The notes: generated from the letters alone by a model not told the origin. Positions 7,572 to 15,700 are shown, counted from the stretch's first letter. The stretch: 35,994 nucleotides of DNA from Flavobacterium tructae (GCF_002217475.1 NZ_MUHH01000015.1:1-35994), one strand, 5' to 3'. Translations and numbers: made by a program.

Positions 7572-8264
7572 ATGGAAAACAAACCCGAAGAAAGCACACC
7601 GGACAAAATCGATTCTGTAAAACCTGAAGTTGTTCAGCCAGCTACAGAAAATGTAAAACCTGCCAACGCTCCTGTTAAAAAAGCACCCGTTCGTAAAACG
7701 GCACCCGTTAAAACAACAGCGGCAGCAAAACCAACAGCAGCAAAACCAACAGCAGCAAAACCAGTAGCCCCTAAAGCTCCAGCTGCTTCTGTTACAAAAG
7801 CCGCAACAACTACAACAAAAACACCTGCTAAGGCAGTCGTAAAAACCGCAGCAGCGACTCCAACTACAACAAAACCAGCAGTAGCAAAAGCACCGATAAA
7901 AAAAACAGTAACACCCCCTGCTAAACCGGCAGAAAAAACAGTTACTCAACCAGCTGTTGCTAAATCAAAAGAAGAAAATACTAATCAGGCAGTTGAAATC
8001 GAAGAAACTAAAAAAGATAAAGCTGCTAAAAAAGCCAAAAAAGTGAAAGATAAAGAGAAAGACAAAGCCAAAAAGAAACTGGCTAAGAAAAAAGAGAAAG
8101 CTAAAAATGATAAGAAGAAAGAAAAAGCTAAAAAAGCGAAACTAAAAGCTGCAGCTAAGAAAAAAGAAAAAGCTAAAAAAGCGAAGGATAAAGCTAAAGC
8201 TAAAAAAATTGCAAAAAAGAAAGCAAAAGCTCAAAAAAAGGCAAAAGCCAAAAAGAAAAAATAA
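7572..8264 (+). CDS. Lys/Ala-rich histone H1-like protein
   Basis: A 230-residue low-complexity protein. Residues 1-40 are mixed and acidic. Residues about 40-130 are Pro/Ala/Thr/Lys-rich with short repeats such as KPTAA. After a short acidic stretch, residues about 150-230 are almost only Lys and Ala with some Glu and Asp (KKEKAKKAK-type repeats). The composition matches bacterial histone H1-like nucleoid proteins, and strong basicity predicts nucleic-acid binding, but composition alone cannot prove the role. The DNA contains a 15-bp unit (CCAACAGCAGCAAAA) repeated near 7730-7765, so copy number may vary between strains. The gene stands alone, with repeats before it and a terminator after it. 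A Cys-rich frame on the other strand is only its mirror. Confidence 0.7.
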   Translation: MENKPEESTPDKIDSVKPEVVQPATENVKPANAPVKKAPVRKTAPVKTTAAAKPTAAKPTAAKPVAPKAPAASVTKAATTTTKTPAKAVVKTAAATPTTTKPAVAKAPIKKTVTPPAKPAEKTVTQPAVAKSKEENTNQAVEIEETKKDKAAKKAKKVKDKEKDKAKKKLAKKKEKAKNDKKKEKAKKAKLKAAAKKKEKAKKAKDKAKAKKIAKKKAKAQKKAKAKKKK

Positions 8265-8275
8265 TACTTAAGAAA

Positions 8276-8309
8276 GGTTTGACTTTATACAAGTTGAACC
8301 TTTTTTTTT
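8276..8309 (+). terminator. Intrinsic terminator of the H1-like gene
   Basis: GGTTTGACTT (8276-8285) and AAGTTGAACC (8291-8300) form a 10-bp stem with two G-T wobbles, followed by nine T residues. It lies between this gene and the convergent moaA. Confidence 0.85.
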
Positions 8310-8406
8310 GCACTTAAAAGGCTTAAAATTTGCTCAGCCCAACAAACCGAATATCTCCCTGAGCGATCCCAGATTTCAAGAGAAAGGCTTTTTCATAATT
8401 AATAAT

Positions 8407-9414
8407 TTACCCCCCGATCGCAATCATACTGCGGTTATCAAAATGTTTTGCAGGATCATTCATTTCATCAATCGTTACCATTCCGGCACGGACTTTCTTT
8501 TTACTTTGAACAGCTGCTGAAATTAAGTTAGTTATCGATTCTCCCTTTCTAAAAGGCGTTAAAAGATCGGTTTCTGAATTAGAGAAAAGACAGTTTTTTA
8601 TTTTTCCATCGGCAGTTAAGCGAATTCGGTTACAGCTGTCACAAAACGGATTTGTAATTGAACTTATAATTCCGAAATCTCCCTGAAAGTTTTTTATCTT
8701 ATAAGTTCTTGCCGTGAAGTTTTCTTCGTCTTTGAGCTTGATAATTTCCTGTTGTGAAAAACGGTTTCCTATCAAAGAAAGAATCTCCTTTTGCGAAATC
8801 ATCTTACTCCGGTCCCAGTCGTTTCCCGCAAAAGGCATAAACTCAATAAACCGAACCGAAATGGGCAAAAACCGGGTTAGTTTAACAAAATCAACAATTT
8901 CGTTATCGTTAAAACCTTTTATTAAAACGACATTTACTTTTACCTGAAAATCATGATTCAAAAGTAAATGCAAATTATCGACAACTTTATCAAACTGATT
9001 TCTAAGCGTTATCGAACTAAATTTTGACGAAACCAGCGTATCCAGACTTAAGTTGATTTTCTTAATTTTAAACTTCTTTAAAACATCAATATGACGATCG
9101 ATCAAAATTCCGTTTGTAGTAATCGAAACTGAAATATCCAGAGCAGACAGTTTTGAAATTATTTCCGGAAAATCTTTTCGTAAAAGTGGTTCACCGCCAG
9201 TTAATCTTATTTTATCAACACCATGTTGCACGAAAGTCTGAGCGATACTAAAAATCTCGTGGGAAGTCATTAAACTGACTTTTGGAGAAAGCGCGATTCC
9301 ATCCTCCGGCATGCAATACGTACAACGCAGATTGCATTTTTCCAACAGCGAAATGCGCAGATAATTGTGTCTGCGTCCAAAACCATCCGTCAAAATAGTG
9401 TTAAAGGCTGTCAT
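8407..9414 (-). CDS. moaA: GTP 3',8-cyclase MoaA
   Basis: A 335-residue radical-SAM enzyme catalysing the first step of molybdenum cofactor synthesis, from GTP to 3',8-cyclo-7,8-dihydro-GTP. The N-terminal cluster motif CNLRCTYC (Cys27, Cys31, Cys34) binds the SAM-type 4Fe-4S cluster. The C-terminal NPFCDSCNRIR plus a later Cys in KIKNCLF bind the second cluster. The chain ends in Gly-Gly, which in MoaA enters the active site. TGGEPLLR and the remaining length fit the family (about 330 residues). Its start overlaps the end of the moaC-mog fusion by 14 nt, so it is the last gene of the Moco cluster and probably translationally coupled. Confidence 0.97.
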   Translation of the reverse strand: MTAFNTILTDGFGRRHNYLRISLLEKCNLRCTYCMPEDGIALSPKVSLMTSHEIFSIAQTFVQHGVDKIRLTGGEPLLRKDFPEIISKLSALDISVSITTNGILIDRHIDVLKKFKIKKINLSLDTLVSSKFSSITLRNQFDKVVDNLHLLLNHDFQVKVNVVLIKGFNDNEIVDFVKLTRFLPISVRFIEFMPFAGNDWDRSKMISQKEILSLIGNRFSQQEIIKLKDEENFTARTYKIKNFQGDFGIISSITNPFCDSCNRIRLTADGKIKNCLFSNSETDLLTPFRKGESITNLISAAVQSKKKVRAGMVTIDEMNDPAKHFDNRSMIAIGG

Positions 9415-10315
9415 GATTTTTACCTTTTAAAACATCAAAAACATGCATCACATGCGGAAAAACCGCATCCATAGACTCTCTTGCACCGTTTGTCGAACCC
9501 GGCAAAGCCAAAACTAAACTCTTACCCAAAGTTCCGGCTACGCTTCTGGACAACATCGCATAAGGCATTCTTTGCTGTCCATAGTCCCGAATTGCTTCTT
9601 CAATCCCGGGAATCCTGCTTTCCAAAATTGGCGATAAAGCTTCCGGTGTAACATCTCTTGGAGACAAGCCTGTACCTCCAGTAAAAATCACCAATTGATG
9701 TTCCTTGGCAAATGCTTTTGTTCTGTCCTGAATACTATCAAGTTCATCAGGTATAATTTCATAATGTGACACCTCAACACCGTATGAACTTAATTTTTCG
9801 ACTATAATTTTTCCCGAACGATCTTCTTTGTCGCCCGCAAAAATAGAATCGGAACAAACAAAAACAGCTGCTTTTATTGTATTCGGGAATCTATTCTTAA
9901 AAGACGACTTCCCGCCTTCTTTCTGAATTAATTTTATGGTCGAAATTTCGATTTCTTTATCAATCGGTTTCAGCATATCGTACATGGTAAGGGCTACAAT
10001 TGATGCTCCATGCATCGCCTCTACCTCAACTCCGGTTTTATAAACGGTTTTTACCGTAAAGATGATATGAATTTCCAAACCTTTAATTTCGTATTCCACC
10101 GAGGTAAATTCAATGGGAATCGGATGACAATCGGGAATCGATAAATGCGTGTTTTTAACCGCAAACAATCCCGCCGTTTTTGCCATTTCGAGTACATTTC
10201 CTTTGGGCACTAAATTATGGGTCACCGCGTCAATTGTTTCTTGTTTGCTTACTTTTACAATTGCGGTTGCGGTTGCTTTTCTTAAGGTACTTATTTTATG
10301 CGTAATATCTACCAT
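9401..10315 (-). CDS. moaCB: MoaC-Mog fusion (cyclic pyranopterin synthase plus MPT adenylyltransferase)
   Basis: A 304-residue bifunctional protein. Residues 1 to about 145 are MoaC, which makes cyclic pyranopterin monophosphate from the MoaA product. They keep the conserved blocks KGNVLEMAKTAG, PDCHPIP, KTGVEVEAMHGAS and EGGKSSF, including the catalytic lysines by family analogy. Residues about 155-304 are a MogA/MoaB-like domain that adenylylates molybdopterin (VFVCSDSI, FTGGTGLSPRDVTPEA, LPGSTNGARES). The two halves act at distant steps, so fusion does not imply channelling. Such fusions are known. It follows moaE after 9 nt and overlaps moaA. Confidence 0.95.
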   Translation of the reverse strand: MVDITHKISTLRKATATAIVKVSKQETIDAVTHNLVPKGNVLEMAKTAGLFAVKNTHLSIPDCHPIPIEFTSVEYEIKGLEIHIIFTVKTVYKTGVEVEAMHGASIVALTMYDMLKPIDKEIEISTIKLIQKEGGKSSFKNRFPNTIKAAVFVCSDSIFAGDKEDRSGKIIVEKLSSYGVEVSHYEIIPDELDSIQDRTKAFAKEHQLVIFTGGTGLSPRDVTPEALSPILESRIPGIEEAIRDYGQQRMPYAMLSRSVAGTLGKSLVLALPGSTNGARESMDAVFPHVMHVFDVLKGKNHDSL

Positions 10316-10324
10316 TGTGTCTTA

Positions 10325-10756
10325 TTAGGAATTCTGTTTCCAGGTGAAGGTATCATTTTCAAACATTTCTTTGCCAAAGATGGGCACATCGGTTTTAATC
10401 CAGTTTACGATAGCTTCTGTTGCTTCATAAACTTGTTTGCGCCGCGTTGCAGAGACAAAAACAAACAAACAAATTTCGCCCGCTTTTACAACACCCAAAC
10501 TGTGGTAAATGTGCATACAGGTCAAATCAAATTTAGCAAACGCTCGTTCTCGAATGGTGTGCAAAGCTTCGTTGGCCATATCCGTATAAGCCGAATAATC
10601 TATAGCTACCACGGTATTGTCATGAATCACATCGGCACGAACTTGTCCTAAAAAAATATTGTGCGCCCCAATCGTGTGTTTGGATTGGTGCTTTGCGATC
10701 GACTCGGCTATAAATTCAGGACTGATTGGCCCTTCTACAAATACATTTTTACTCAT
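10325..10756 (-). CDS. moaE: Molybdopterin synthase catalytic subunit MoaE
   Basis: A 143-residue protein. MoaE dimerises and, with thiocarboxylated MoaD, inserts two sulfurs into cyclic pyranopterin monophosphate to give molybdopterin. Family features are GAHNIFLGQVR near the start, YSAYTDMANEAL, the Arg-Arg-Lys in SATRRKQVYEA and the C-terminal VPIFGKE with its conserved Lys, then TFTWK. It lies in the Moco cluster between moaD and the moaC-mog fusion. The 144-nt gap on its moaD side contains a palindromic repeat, which is unusual in this tightly packed cluster. Confidence 0.95.
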   Translation of the reverse strand: MSKNVFVEGPISPEFIAESIAKHQSKHTIGAHNIFLGQVRADVIHDNTVVAIDYSAYTDMANEALHTIRERAFAKFDLTCMHIYHSLGVVKAGEICLFVFVSATRRKQVYEATEAIVNWIKTDVPIFGKEMFENDTFTWKQNS

Positions 10757-10800
10757 TACTTCTATTTTTTTTGCTACAGATTAAAAGTTTTTTTTAGCCA

Positions 10801-10846
10801 CGAATTCACGAATTATTATTTTGAATTAGAAAAATTCATGAATTCG
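10801..10846. repeat. Dispersed CGAATTCACGAATT palindrome
   Basis: CGAATTCACGAATT (10801-10814) and AATTCATGAATTCG (10833-10846) are 14-nt arms with one mismatch, around an 18-nt loop, between moaD and moaE. On the minus-strand transcript they form a hairpin with one G-U wobble. It looks like a dispersed flavobacterial palindrome and could limit read-through or stabilise mRNA. Confidence 0.6.
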
Positions 10847-10900
10847 GCCCCCATAAATCTGTATGTTTTTTCACTTCTTTACAGACGCTCTGCTTTTTGA

Positions 10901-11137
10901 TTATCCTCCTGCAAATGGCGGCAATAAGGCAACCACATCATTCGTCTGCAAAGTACAATCTACTGTTTTTGAAACTATCTTTTGATTTACTGCTACGCTG
11001 AAAACAAGCGAATCAAATTGGTATTTCTGGTCTAAATCGCGCAATAGTTCCTGCAATGACACTTCAGAAAAAGGTACTTTTTCAAGTTCACATTGGGTTC
11101 TTTCGGCAACAGCTCCAAAATATTTAATCTCAATCAT
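10901..11137 (-). CDS. moaD: Molybdopterin synthase sulfur carrier MoaD
   Basis: A 78-residue ubiquitin-fold protein ending in PPFAGG. The terminal Gly-Gly is adenylylated and then thiocarboxylated to carry sulfur to MoaE. Length and C-terminus are typical. It starts 2 nt after the end of cobA. The enzyme that activates it (MoeB or a rhodanese-fused homologue) is not in this window. The sulfur itself normally comes from a cysteine desulfurase, which is of interest because one is encoded 18 kb away as encapsulin cargo; a link is not shown. Confidence 0.95.
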   Translation of the reverse strand: MIEIKYFGAVAERTQCELEKVPFSEVSLQELLRDLDQKYQFDSLVFSVAVNQKIVSKTVDCTLQTNDVVALLPPFAGG

Positions 11138-11139
11138 TC

Positions 11140-11928
11140 TTATAAATTTAAATTCTGAAAAATAAATTCATCATCAAAATGTTCCTGAAAATAAGAAATC
11201 CAGCTTGATGTATTTTTCACTACTTCGCCGATGACAATAATAGCCGGCGATGTTATATTTTTTTCAGCAGCCAATTTAGCAATTGTACTAATAGTACCAA
11301 TCACTTTTTGTTCTGATTTTTTTGTTCCGTTTTGAATAATAGCAATTGGAAGATTATCTATCCTATTCTGCTGATAAATTGAAATTATCTCCTCTAATTT
11401 ATGCATTCCCATCAAAATAATTACGGTCGCATCCGATTTAGAAGCCAAATTAATATCCTTCGATAACTTATGATCTGAAGTTGTTCCTGTAATAACCCAA
11501 AAGCTTTCGGCTACTTTGCGCTGTGTTACACTTATTCCAGCCGAGGCGGGAACTCCCAGAGCTGATGAAATTCCGGGAACAATTGCCGTTTCGATTCCAA
11601 ATTGTTCTGCAAATTCGATTTCTTCACTTCCTCTTCCAAAAACAAAAGGATCGCCTCCTTTTAAGCGAACCACATGTCCGTGGCGCTTTGCCATTGAAAC
11701 TATCAGCTCGTTAATCTGATCCTGCGTGTAAGCATGACAGCCCAGTCGTTTTCCCACAAAAATAATTTCTGCATTTGGTGCATACGCTAACAACTCTTCA
11801 TTGACCAAAGCGTCGTACAAAACAACATCGGCCCGCTCTAAAACCTTTATAGCTTTCATCGTTATCAGTTCAGCATCACCCGGTCCTGCTCCTACAATTG
11901 TTAGTTTTGGTGTTTTTAAGCTTTGCAT
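11140..11928 (-). CDS. cobA: Uroporphyrinogen-III C-methyltransferase
   Basis: A 262-residue SAM-dependent methyltransferase that converts uroporphyrinogen III to precorrin-2, the entry step to siroheme (and cobalamin). Motifs are the N-terminal VGAGPGDAELIT, the YDALVN segment, VRLKGGDPFVFGRG, the VPGISSALGVPA block and the TGTTSDH region. It lacks the N-terminal dehydrogenase/ferrochelatase part of CysG, so those steps need another protein outside the window. It sits between mobA (6 nt) and moaD (2 nt), which links siroheme to Moco, the pairing needed for assimilatory nitrate and nitrite reductases or sulfite reductase. Confidence 0.95.
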   Translation of the reverse strand: MQSLKTPKLTIVGAGPGDAELITMKAIKVLERADVVLYDALVNEELLAYAPNAEIIFVGKRLGCHAYTQDQINELIVSMAKRHGHVVRLKGGDPFVFGRGSEEIEFAEQFGIETAIVPGISSALGVPASAGISVTQRKVAESFWVITGTTSDHKLSKDINLASKSDATVIILMGMHKLEEIISIYQQNRIDNLPIAIIQNGTKKSEQKVIGTISTIAKLAAEKNITSPAIIVIGEVVKNTSSWISYFQEHFDDEFIFQNLNL

Positions 11929-11934
11929 ACTCTT

Positions 11935-12507
11935 CTAACTTAAATTGGCATTCAAATCATTTAATTCGTCAGCCGAATTAATATTGGTTAAAGGAATGAT
12001 CTCACTTTCATCCAGATTAATAATCTGATGCGGTATTCCGGCCAGTAAATCCATCATTTTTAGTGCATCCTTATCAATAGCCTTTTTGATAAAAGGGATC
12101 ATCTTTTTGGAATAAATTCCAATCAGTGGATGCATTCGGCTCTCGGAAGCAAAAACGGTAATTCCGGCTTCTTCCGTATGTTTTGAGAGTAACTCCTGTA
12201 ACAATTCGGTTGAAATTAACGGAATATCACAGCTCAAAATCAGGTTAAATTCGGTTTCAGAATGCAACAAAGCAGTATAAATACCACCTAATGGCCCTTT
12301 ATCTGCAATAACATCTGGTACTTTTTGATAAGGGAGGTAATCATATTCTTTTGAAGCAGTAATTAATTTAATTTCTGCCGTAATAGGTAAAATAGCCTTG
12401 ATTATATGCTCTATAAAAGGCTTTCCCCGAAACAAAACCAATCCTTTCTCTGACTGCATCCGGGAACTTTTTCCTCCACAAAGAATAAATGCTGTTAGTG
12501 TTTCCAT
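11935..12507 (-). CDS. mobA: Molybdenum cofactor guanylyltransferase MobA
   Basis: A 190-residue nucleotidyltransferase. It adds GMP to Mo-molybdopterin to make the guanine dinucleotide form used by DMSO-reductase-family enzymes such as nitrate reductases. Motifs are the N-terminal LCGGKSSRMQSEKG (nucleotide binding), DKGPLGGIYTAL and LSCDIPLIS (metal-binding Asp). Length fits the family. Its presence predicts that this organism has at least one bis-MGD enzyme, though none is encoded here. An array of TTTCAGGTTTTCTTTG-like repeats lies directly upstream, between it and the exporter gene. Confidence 0.93.
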   Translation of the reverse strand: METLTAFILCGGKSSRMQSEKGLVLFRGKPFIEHIIKAILPITAEIKLITASKEYDYLPYQKVPDVIADKGPLGGIYTALLHSETEFNLILSCDIPLISTELLQELLSKHTEEAGITVFASESRMHPLIGIYSKKMIPFIKKAIDKDALKMMDLLAGIPHQIINLDESEIIPLTNINSADELNDLNANLS

Positions 12508-12520
12508 TGTTTTTAGTTTT

Positions 12521-12608
12521 TGTTTCAGGTTTTCTTTGTTTCAAGTTTTTCTTTGTTTCAAGTTTCAAGTTTTCTTTGTTTCAGGTTTTCTTTGTTTCAG
12601 GTTTCACG
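12521..12608. repeat. Imperfect tandem repeats, TTTCAGGTTTTCTTTG unit
   Basis: Five or so head-to-tail, slightly varied copies of TTTCAGGTTTTCTTTG or TTTCAAGTTTTCTTTG occupy most of the gap between mobA and the TauE-like gene. Related sequence (AAGTTTCAGGTTTCAGGTTT) recurs at 13452-13470 on the far side of that gene. Confidence 0.8.
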
Positions 12609-12674
12609 TTGAAAGGAGAGAAAGTTTAACTTTAAAAGATAAAGATTACATTCTATCTTTTTATTATTCCATTA

Positions 12675-13421
12675 TTAAGGAAAAATCAATTTGACGCTTG
12701 CCATTAAAATTACAGTTCCTAAAACTATTTTCAGGGTTTTGTTTGAGAAATAACCACTTCCGTAAAATCCTCCCAATACTCCTCCTACAACTGCAATGGG
12801 CACTAAATAAAAACTTTCGACAGGGATTGTTTTTCCACCCATAAAAAAACCTAACATTCCCGCAAAAGAATTCACAAATATGAATAAACTCGAAATGGCT
12901 GCTGATTCTTTTACAGACGCCCATCCCAAAAACAATAAAATAGGACTTAAAATTATACCGCCCCCTATTCCCAACATTCCCGATAATAATCCGATTGCAA
13001 AACCAATTGTTAAGGCAAACGGCAGGTTAATTTTAACAGCCTCTTTTTCTTTAAAATTAAAAACTCCAAACAGCCTTAACGCTGCAAAAACCAGGACTAC
13101 TCCTAAAATTACTTTATAAATACCGTTATCTAATGTGACAAAACCGCCTATAAATGCTGCCGGAATTGACGCGATTGCAAAGGGATAAAACAGTTTTGGC
13201 CTGAAATAATTCATCCGATAATAAAAGAAAAACGAAATACTGGATACAAACAAATTCAACAACAAAGCTGAAGGTTTCATCACCGCCACCGGAAAAGCAA
13301 AAATGGTCATCAAAGCCAAATACCCCGATGCTCCTCCATGCCCCACACTAGAATATAAAAATGCAATAACAATTAATGCAAAACTAAATAGTAATAGGTT
13401 TTCGGAACTTAATAGGGTCAT
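12675..13421 (-). CDS. TauE/SafE family membrane exporter
   Basis: A 248-residue integral membrane protein with about eight hydrophobic segments. Family blocks are YSSVGHGGASGYLALM near the N-terminus and the Gly-rich LLSGMLGIGGGIILSP in the middle, which matches the repeated TauE/SafE signature. Members move sulfite, sulfoacetate or other organic anions across the inner membrane. Within a Moco/siroheme cluster, export of sulfite or a similar oxyanion is plausible but unproven. It lies between moeA (140-nt gap) and mobA (167-nt gap), both gaps filled with repeats, so it may be a later insertion into the operon or separately expressed. Confidence 0.85.
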   Translation of the reverse strand: MTLLSSENLLLFSFALIVIAFLYSSVGHGGASGYLALMTIFAFPVAVMKPSALLLNLFVSSISFFFYYRMNYFRPKLFYPFAIASIPAAFIGGFVTLDNGIYKVILGVVLVFAALRLFGVFNFKEKEAVKINLPFALTIGFAIGLLSGMLGIGGGIILSPILLFLGWASVKESAAISSLFIFVNSFAGMLGFFMGGKTIPVESFYLVPIAVVGGVLGGFYGSGYFSNKTLKIVLGTVILMASVKLIFP

Positions 13422-13448
13422 TTTTTTACTGTTTAATCGTTTATCTGC

Positions 13449-13560
13449 TTCAAGTTTCAGGTTTCAGGTTTGCTCCTCTTATAGGTCTTTGTTTACATCC
13501 CTCCTTTTCTTGGTTCTAGCCTCTTTGTTCTACAATCTAAAATCTGCAATCTAAAATTCT
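13449..13560. repeat. Repeats between moeA and the exporter gene
   Basis: AAGTTTCAGGTTTCAGGTTT (13452-13470) echoes the array at 12521-12608. CAATCTAAAATCTG (13533-13546) and CAATCTAAAATTCT (13547-13560) are a direct repeat of 14-bp period ending at the moeA stop codon. No gene is seen here. Confidence 0.65.
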
Positions 13561-13561
13561 T

Positions 13562-14734
13562 CTAATCTATAGGCAATACAGTCACCAAAGTCCCTTTTTC
13601 ATAGGCTTCCACATCCTCGGGAACGATTAGTAAACCGTTGGCAACCGCAAATGTATTGAGCATTGCGGAGCTTTGTCCGTCCAGTACGGTAACATTTGTT
13701 TCGTCGTATCTTGCCTTTAAAAATAATGTTTTTCCTGTATCATTTTTAACATCCGAATTTAGCGTTCGGACTATTTTTGCTCTGTGAATTTCAGAAAGCC
13801 CAATTCTGTTTCTGATGGCCGGATAAACATAAATATAAAAATTGGTCAGTGATGACGCCGGATTTCCGGGTAAAGCAAAAACCAAGGTTCCATTTTTTGA
13901 CCCAAAAAACATCGGTTTCCCCGGCTTTTGGTTGATTTTATAAAAATGCTCTTCTACATCATTCTGTAATAAAGCTTCTTTAACGAAATCATAATCTCCT
14001 ACTGAAATTCCGCCTGAGACTAAAACCATATCATACTTTTTTAAAATATCTTTTAATGCCTTTTTTGTAGCTTTCAAATTGTCTTTTACACGATAGACTT
14101 TTGTTTTACTTATTCCTGCCGTTTCAAGAGCGGCCTGAAGCATAACGGAATTACTTTCGTAGATTTTTCCTTTTTTTAGTTTTTCACCAGGTTTTACTAA
14201 TTCATTTCCTGTTACCAAAATGGCCACTTTCGGCTTTTTGTACACTTCAATTTCTGTGATTCCTAAACTGGCTAAAAAACCAATTGCAGCAGGAGTTATT
14301 AAAGTTCCTGCTTCAAAAACAACATGATCTTTCGCAATTTGTTCTCCTTTTAAGCGAACATTGGTGCCTTTTGTAGGCATAACGGCAATCAAAATAGAAT
14401 CTTTATTGGCGATCACATGCTCCTGCATTACTACCGTATCTGCATGATCCGGTACAAAAGCACCTGTAAATATGCGGACTGTTTCATTTGCCTTTAATTT
14501 CAAATTGGAATGATCACCCGCCTGAAAAGTATTTACGATATCATATTGGTGTTTTATACTATGAATAAAAGCATAACCGTCCATCGACGATTGACGAAAC
14601 GGAGGCATATTGATTGGCGAAATCACCTTTTCGGCCAAAACATACCCCAATGCTTTATTTACCGCTATTTGCTTCGTCGGCATTTTTATACAGTTCGCTT
14701 CAATTCTTTGTAATGCTTCTTCAACTTTAATCAT
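13562..14734 (-). CDS. moeA: Molybdopterin molybdenumtransferase MoeA
   Basis: A 390-residue protein that inserts molybdate into adenylylated molybdopterin. Motifs are the PFRQSSMDGYAF signature (residues about 45-56), FTGAFVPDHADTVVMQEH, ILVTGNEL, VSGGISVGDYDFVKEAL and the C-terminal FALPGNPASS. Length fits the family (E. coli MoeA has 411). It is the first gene of the minus-strand Moco cluster and is divergent from the sulfur locus, with about 1.1 kb between start codons. I could not see a clear minus-strand TAnnTTTG element near the start. Confidence 0.96.
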   Translation of the reverse strand: MIKVEEALQRIEANCIKMPTKQIAVNKALGYVLAEKVISPINMPPFRQSSMDGYAFIHSIKHQYDIVNTFQAGDHSNLKLKANETVRIFTGAFVPDHADTVVMQEHVIANKDSILIAVMPTKGTNVRLKGEQIAKDHVVFEAGTLITPAAIGFLASLGITEIEVYKKPKVAILVTGNELVKPGEKLKKGKIYESNSVMLQAALETAGISKTKVYRVKDNLKATKKALKDILKKYDMVLVSGGISVGDYDFVKEALLQNDVEEHFYKINQKPGKPMFFGSKNGTLVFALPGNPASSLTNFYIYVYPAIRNRIGLSEIHRAKIVRTLNSDVKNDTGKTLFLKARYDETNVTVLDGQSSAMLNTFAVANGLLIVPEDVEAYEKGTLVTVLPID

Positions 14735-15337
14735 AACGGTCGTTTTTTAAGCAAAAAATACTTTTTGTAAAAACATCAATTTTTACTTCTCTAAAGTCTC
14801 TCTTATCACTTTTTTAGAATATAAATTTAGCCTAATTCTTTGGATTACTCCCCGAAAAAATCAAATAGCTTTTTAGGATTAGAGGTTTTGACTCCTTGTA
14901 TTCCGGAAATTTCCTTTCGGATGCCCCTACAATCTATAAAATTACGCACAACTTAACACACAAACAACTAATTCACAACACTTTAATCAACTTCTCTATT
15001 TCATTATCCCATCTCAATCCAAAAATGCATTTGCCAACCATCATTCTTATAATAAAGCCGTAGCTATAAAAGTTACATTTAAATAAAAATCTTCTTTTGA
15101 GGACTCTAACAACTTTTAGCTGACGTTTTTTCTTTATTTTAAAATGAGATAAGACCTTAAAAATTAGAAAATTAAGTATAAAATACTACATTTTTTAATG
15201 GTAAAAATATAAGCATGTACTTTTTTACAACATATCACAAAAAACAATAAAACACTAATTAACAACAAGTTATACTCAATTCCTAAATAAAAAACGCCAA
15301 ATACTTCTATCTTTTTCAAAAAAAAATAAACAAATTT
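14735..15337. other. Intergenic DNA, no gene seen
   Basis: This is the moeA-side part of the divergent gap, AT-rich with no convincing reading frame, RNA gene or strong hairpin. The moeA promoter should lie here but I cannot place it. The other part of the gap holds the promoter and leader described next. Confidence 0.5.
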
Positions 15338-15367
15338 TTGGTTTTTATTATATTAAAATTAACTTTG
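15338..15367 (+). promoter_or_regulatory. Promoter of sulfur segment A
   Basis: TTG (15338-15340), 19 nt, then TAACTTTG (15360-15367) matches the Bacteroidota consensus. The sequence TTG-N19-TAACTTTGTCTATAG, followed by ATTAGTAGAG, is nearly identical to the one at 27811-27840 upstream of the encapsulin. This places the start of the SusC transcript about 490 nt before its ATG. Confidence 0.8.
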
Positions 15368-15420
15368 TCTATAGGATTAGTAGAGTTTAAAATAATATTT
15401 GAAACCAAAAAAATCATATT

Positions 15421-15507
15421 TTGAAAACAACCGAAAGCAGATCGTATTACATTCTTCCTAAAAAATATACTTATAACACTTTTTGTTATATGTGCTTCTG
15501 TTGCTAA
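15421..15507 (+). CDS. Cys-rich leader peptide A (28 residues)
   Basis: A small frame starting at TTG, beginning MKTT and ending CYMCFCC. It is homologous to the frame at 27882-27968: both have 28 codons and share the 18-residue core YILPKKYTYNTFCYMCFC. Of eleven differing codons seven are synonymous, and within the core all five are synonymous, so translation is strongly supported. The frame begins about 53 nt after the -7 element, as a leader peptide would. Four Cys codons lie in the last seven codons, which would make translation sensitive to charged tRNA-Cys. A cysteine- or sulfur-sensing leader peptide for the downstream SusC-sulfatase genes is inference. A direct role for the peptide is the alternative. 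An internal ATG would give only MCFCC, but conservation upstream favours the TTG. Confidence 0.65.
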   Translation: MKTTESRSYYILPKKYTYNTFCYMCFCC

Positions 15508-15532
15508 AACTCTGTCCTTTTTTTCGTTTGCC

Positions 15533-15555
15533 TTCGATTTCTCTTTTACATCGAA
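15533..15555 (+). promoter_or_regulatory. Small hairpin after leader peptide A
   Basis: TTCGAT (15533-15538) pairs with ATCGAA (15550-15555), starting 26 nt after the leader stop. A longer hairpin with the same CGATTT segment begins 21 nt after the stop of the paralogous leader at 27989. Conserved position suggests a part of the control element. Confidence 0.4.
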
Positions 15556-15700
15556 TCGTTTTAAAAACGAATTTTTAAATACACACAAGATTCCATATTG
15601 AAATTTCAAAATCTATTTGACACATTCGTTTGTATCAAAAAGAGCACTGAAACTATACCTATATCTTAAAAAAAAATGACTAACCATTAAAAAAAACAAA

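Noticed and set aside
7551..7949. A 132-codon, extremely Cys/Phe-rich minus-strand frame opposite the H1-like gene
   Set aside because: It is the complement of GCAGC/AAAACC repeats that encode Ala, Lys and Pro on the plus strand. The plus frame has a sensible start and terminator, so the Cys-rich frame is an artefact and not part of the sulfur theme.
8308..8520. A 70-codon plus-strand frame after the H1-like terminator
   Set aside because: It overlaps the moaA 3' end on the other strand, begins in the terminator T run and has no recognisable features.
10298..10651. A 117-codon plus-strand frame across the moaE region
   Set aside because: It is antisense to moaE, whose family motifs are clear on the minus strand.
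12398..12694. A 98-codon plus-strand frame across the repeat array
   Set aside because: It reads through the TTTCAGGTTTTCTTTG repeats and is antisense to mobA; the protein is low-complexity Phe/Ser/Cys.
15316..15609. A 97-codon minus-strand frame over leader peptide A
   Set aside because: The paralogous segment at 27850-28059 has a minus-strand frame too, but in a different register and with an unrelated translation. Only the plus-strand TTG frame is conserved between copies.
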